In this document: one piece after another, positions 63,843-64,000 of the stretch
Position numbering within the stretch: position 1 is the stretch's first letter
Layout: the number at the start of each line of letters is the position of its first letter
NCBI GenBank assembly: GCA_964057225.1
Contig: OZ059900.1
Location: forward strand, 3,482,501-3,546,500
Direction of reading: 5' to 3'
DNA length: 64,000 nt
Source: Auanema rhodensis
Taxonomy: Eukaryota > Nematoda > Chromadorea > Rhabditida > Rhabditidae
The notes under the pieces: generated by a model
What the model saw: the letters and a program-made list of their open reading frames with translations, nothing else
Database searches by the model: none
Told to the model about the DNA's origin: nothing
Translations under genes and position numbers: made by a program

Positions 63843-64000
63843 GAAGACTTTTGTTATCATAGACAGTAAAACTATGCTTTTGATCATATATATGAGCGAT
63901 TTAGCCCAATTGGACTCAAAACTCGGAAAATTCAAAAATTCTTCTATTTTCGACCTTTTTTGATCAAAATGAATATATATCAGTGCAAACTCATAAAAAT

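Larger units (their letters stand above)
306..63850 (+). repeat. A-junction subfamily, 43 copies scattered among B units
   Basis: The GTGAAATTCAGTGA tract marks A junctions at about 306, 654, 2043, 2738, 3767, 4115, 5851, 6546, 8976, 10018, 11060, 12796, 15920, 17656, 18350, 24951, 25644, 26684, 30155, 30848, 33968, 37090, 37783, 38824, 39172, 42295, 42990, 45070, 47846, 48539, 49580, 49928, 52706, 53054, 54094, 55134, 56176, 56524, 57566, 58258, 60338, 61377 and 63804. Gaps are 1, 2, 3, 4, 5, 6, 7, 8, 9, 10 or 19 monomers, so there is no global A/B period. Adjacent A-A pairs occur five times. The list was made by reading, and a few positions may be off by several bases. Confidence 0.9.
1..64000 (+). 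repeat. Tandem satellite array, 347-bp monomer, about 184 copies
   Basis: Every part of the window is the same unit repeated head to tail, visible from the anchor GAGCGATTTAGCC recurring at 47, 395, 743, 1090, 1437, 1784, 2132, 2479 and so on to the end. Steps are 347 or 348 bp, with rare exceptions of 334-353 bp. I saw no inverted unit, unique spacer or inserted element. A hand count on one consensus gives 101 G+C in 347 bases. Megabase arrays of this unit size are known from centromeric and heterochromatic DNA of plants and animals; that this one is centromeric is inference. Both array edges lie outside the window. I do not recognise the monomer as a named family. The array holds no gene I can support. 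Confidence 0.98.

Noticed and set aside
1-64000. CRISPR array
   Set aside because: The unit is 347 bp with no unique spacers; neighbouring units vary by scattered substitutions.
1-64000. 5S rDNA or another RNA gene cluster, suggested by unit length
   Set aside because: At about 29% G+C there is no GC-rich gene-like core, no recognisable 5S internal control boxes and no tRNA-like fold visible in the consensus.
1-64000. LTR retrotransposon or DNA transposon, or a plasmid iteron origin
   Set aside because: No terminal repeats, target-site duplications, primer-binding site, transposase or reverse transcriptase frame, and the unit is far longer than iterons.
1-64000. Inverted satellite blocks
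   Set aside because: Reading for the reverse complement of the anchor (GGCTAAATCGCTC) found none; all units face the same way.

Overview
The whole 64,000-base window is one uninterrupted, head-to-tail satellite DNA array. The unit is 347-348 bp. Counting from the first to the last A-type junction (306 to 63804) gives 183 units, an average of 346.98 bp, so about 184 monomers fill the window. A hand count on one consensus unit gives about 29% G+C. I see no protein-coding gene, RNA gene, transposon, inversion or unique spacer. The short open frames (up to 101 codons) are the same satellite stretch read over and over.

Such arrays are typical of eukaryotic centromeres, pericentromeres or heterochromatic knobs. 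Nothing in the sequence lets me name the species, and I do not recognise the monomer; AT-rich plants and invertebrates are the most natural guesses. Two general features fit heterochromatin. The unit is about twice a nucleosome repeat, and many of the variable positions are CG versus TG/CA pairs, the pattern left by deamination of methylated CpG.

Two junction forms alternate. The common B form (347 bp) has GAGCGAAA...TAGCGTTTAATTGATGAC. The rarer A form (348 bp, 43 copies) has GAGTGAAATTCAGTGA...GTATATTTGAAGAC. Smaller variants (CCAATTGG, CCAAATTAG or CAATTCG after the anchor; AATAAATATCAG or AATATATATCAG; CTCGT, CTTGT or CTCAT) are shuffled between monomers.

Layout. 0-7 kb: a mixed block with a 10/11-monomer duplication (654-2480 and 4115-6288) and a shortened 334-bp monomer. 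8.3-10.7 kb: a 3-monomer higher-order repeat (HOR). 11-21 kb: 14- and 15-monomer offset duplications. 21.9-24.6 kb: a 4-monomer HOR containing two AT-rich expansions. 25-27 kb: a 3-monomer tandem duplication. 30.5-36.8 kb: two copies of a 9-monomer HOR, with an 8-monomer version at 44.8-47.5 kb. 36.8-41.6 and 47.5-52.4 kb: a nearly identical long duplication. 53.8-55.9 kb: another 3-monomer HOR. 58-64 kb: 6-, 3- and 2-monomer periods. The array is a mosaic in which blocks of whole monomers have been copied repeatedly in register, probably by unequal exchange or break repair; no single HOR has taken over. All identities and boundaries were judged by eye.
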